Source: Thermoproteota archaeon
GTDB lineage: Archaea; Thermoproteota; EX4484-205; JAAOZP01
Reading direction: 5' to 3'
Length of the DNA: 14,202 nt
Assembly: GCA_026414125.1 (NCBI GenBank)
Contig: JAOAJQ010000013.1
Span: 1-14,202, forward strand
A program made the translations under genes and the position numbers. The notes under the pieces are model-generated. The model was not told the DNA's origin. It ran no database searches and saw only the letters and a list, made by a program, of their open reading frames with translations. Positions 13,683 to 14,202 of the stretch are shown here, piece after piece. Position 1 is the stretch's first letter, and the number at the start of each line of letters is the position of its first letter.

Positions 13683-14202
13683 TATGCTTCCCCCTCAATC
13701 CTAACAATGCCACTGTTCCCATCTATTGTTATAATCTGCCCAGTCTTAAAAACCCTGCAGGCGTTCGGAATATTCGTGACAGCCGGAATACCGTACTCCC
13801 TGGAGACTACAGCGCCGTGCGAAAGCATCCCGCCAGTCTCCGTTATCAGGCCGCCGATCTTGCTGAAAACAGGTGTCCAACCAGGGTCTGTACGCGGCAC
13901 CACTAGAATCTCTCCTGCTCTCACCTGCCAAATGTCTTCCACGTTTCTCAAAACCCTGACTGGTGCTGTGAGCACACCCTGGCTCGCCGGGATCCCTTTT
14001 AAGACTAGCCCCGGCTCCGGAGGAGGATCGTTGAACTCTCTAGAGCCCTGTATGAATTTGGCGGGAGTAGTGTTCTCATACTTCAGAAACTCCTGTCTAC
14101 GGCTGTTAACCTGCATGCGGATTCTTGCAAGCTCCTCTGGAGTAGGCTGTTCAAAGGCAAGCCTCTTAATCTCGCTTTTCGTGAGGAAGAACACTTCTAG
14201 GG
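13682..14202 (-). CDS. PEP-synthase/PPDK-like PEP-utilising enzyme, C-terminal part (cut by window edge)
   Basis: The frame is open to the last base (reading Leu-Glu before the GTG at 14194), so only the last 173 codons or so are visible. It opens with VFFLTKSEIKRLA, which in rifampicin-phosphotransferase- and PEP-synthase-like enzymes precedes a helical linker (RRQEFLKYENTTPAKF). A complete phosphohistidine mobile domain follows: GIPASQGVLTAPVRVLRNVE, GEILVVPRTDPGWTPVF, and GGMLSHGAVVSREYGIPAV with the phosphorylated His encoded at about 13817-13819. The mobile domain is at the very C-terminus, as in rifampicin phosphotransferase (Rph) and unlike PEP synthase, where a TIM barrel follows. The N-terminal ATP-grasp domain should lie beyond 14202. 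Its stop overlaps the DUF7064-like start, so the two are one operon. The substrate is unknown. Confidence 0.85.
   Translation of the reverse strand, partial: LEVFFLTKSEIKRLAFEQPTPEELARIRMQVNSRRQEFLKYENTTPAKFIQGSREFNDPPPEPGLVLKGIPASQGVLTAPVRVLRNVEDIWQVRAGEILVVPRTDPGWTPVFSKIGGLITETGGMLSHGAVVSREYGIPAVTNIPNACRVFKTGQIITIDGNSGIVRIEGEA

Noticed and set aside
1..14202. CRISPR array, insertion sequence ends or integrase
   Set aside because: No regularly spaced repeats, transposase/integrase motifs or terminal inverted repeats were found. The tRNA-Ser 3' end is not visibly duplicated elsewhere in the window, so there is no sign of an attachment site.

Overview
The window is from an archaeon, most likely a thermophilic member of the Thermoproteota (Crenarchaeota). 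The evidence is archaeal-type ribosomal proteins L3, L4, L23 and L2 in the order L3-L4-L23-L2, a SPOUT RNA methyltransferase directly upstream of L3 as in many Crenarchaeota, a tRNA-Ser with encoded CCA, TATA/BRE-like boxes about 25-30 bases before transcript starts, and several TTG starts. I cannot name the genus.

Layout. Bases 1-640 hold an AbrB-type DNA-binding protein with a damaged or unusual start and an unrecognised small ORF. Bases 804-2108 are an intact thiC (thiamin pyrimidine synthesis). Bases 2130-3589 (minus) are a broken gene whose restored C-terminus resembles a PD-(D/E)XK nuclease; one of its lesions is a perfect 13-bp tandem duplication. Next to it, at 3619-3878 (plus), is the tail of a dead ABC-2-type permease. 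Bases 4128-6927 (minus) are the ribosomal protein operon rpl3-rpl4-rpl23-rpl2, which ends abruptly after rpl2. Bases 7040-8360 (minus) hold the SPOUT methyltransferase and a small conserved-looking protein, divergent from a tRNA-Ser(UGA) at 8454-8540. Bases 8713-10103 contain a DUF488 fragment butted against a decayed PaaK-type acyl-CoA ligase pseudogene.

The last 4 kb is an accessory locus with intact genes: a stand-alone PEP-utilising phosphohistidine domain (10167-10517, minus), an unrecognised 417-residue protein (10544-11797, plus), two distant paralogues of the DUF7064/DUF7065-like (lipocalin-like) type facing each other (11809-12705 plus; 12717-13682 minus), and the C-terminal part of a large PEP-synthase/PPDK-like enzyme running off the right edge. 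The two phosphohistidine proteins, the ligase remnant and the DUF7064-like pair suggest PEP- or ATP-dependent phosphorylation of an organic substrate (phenylphosphate-synthase-like logic). This is inference; no substrate can be read from the sequence.

The main theme is contrast. Housekeeping genes are clean over thousands of bases, while three or four accessory genes carry single-base indels, an in-frame stop, a tandem duplication or truncation. Those lesions are therefore more likely real decay than sequencing error.
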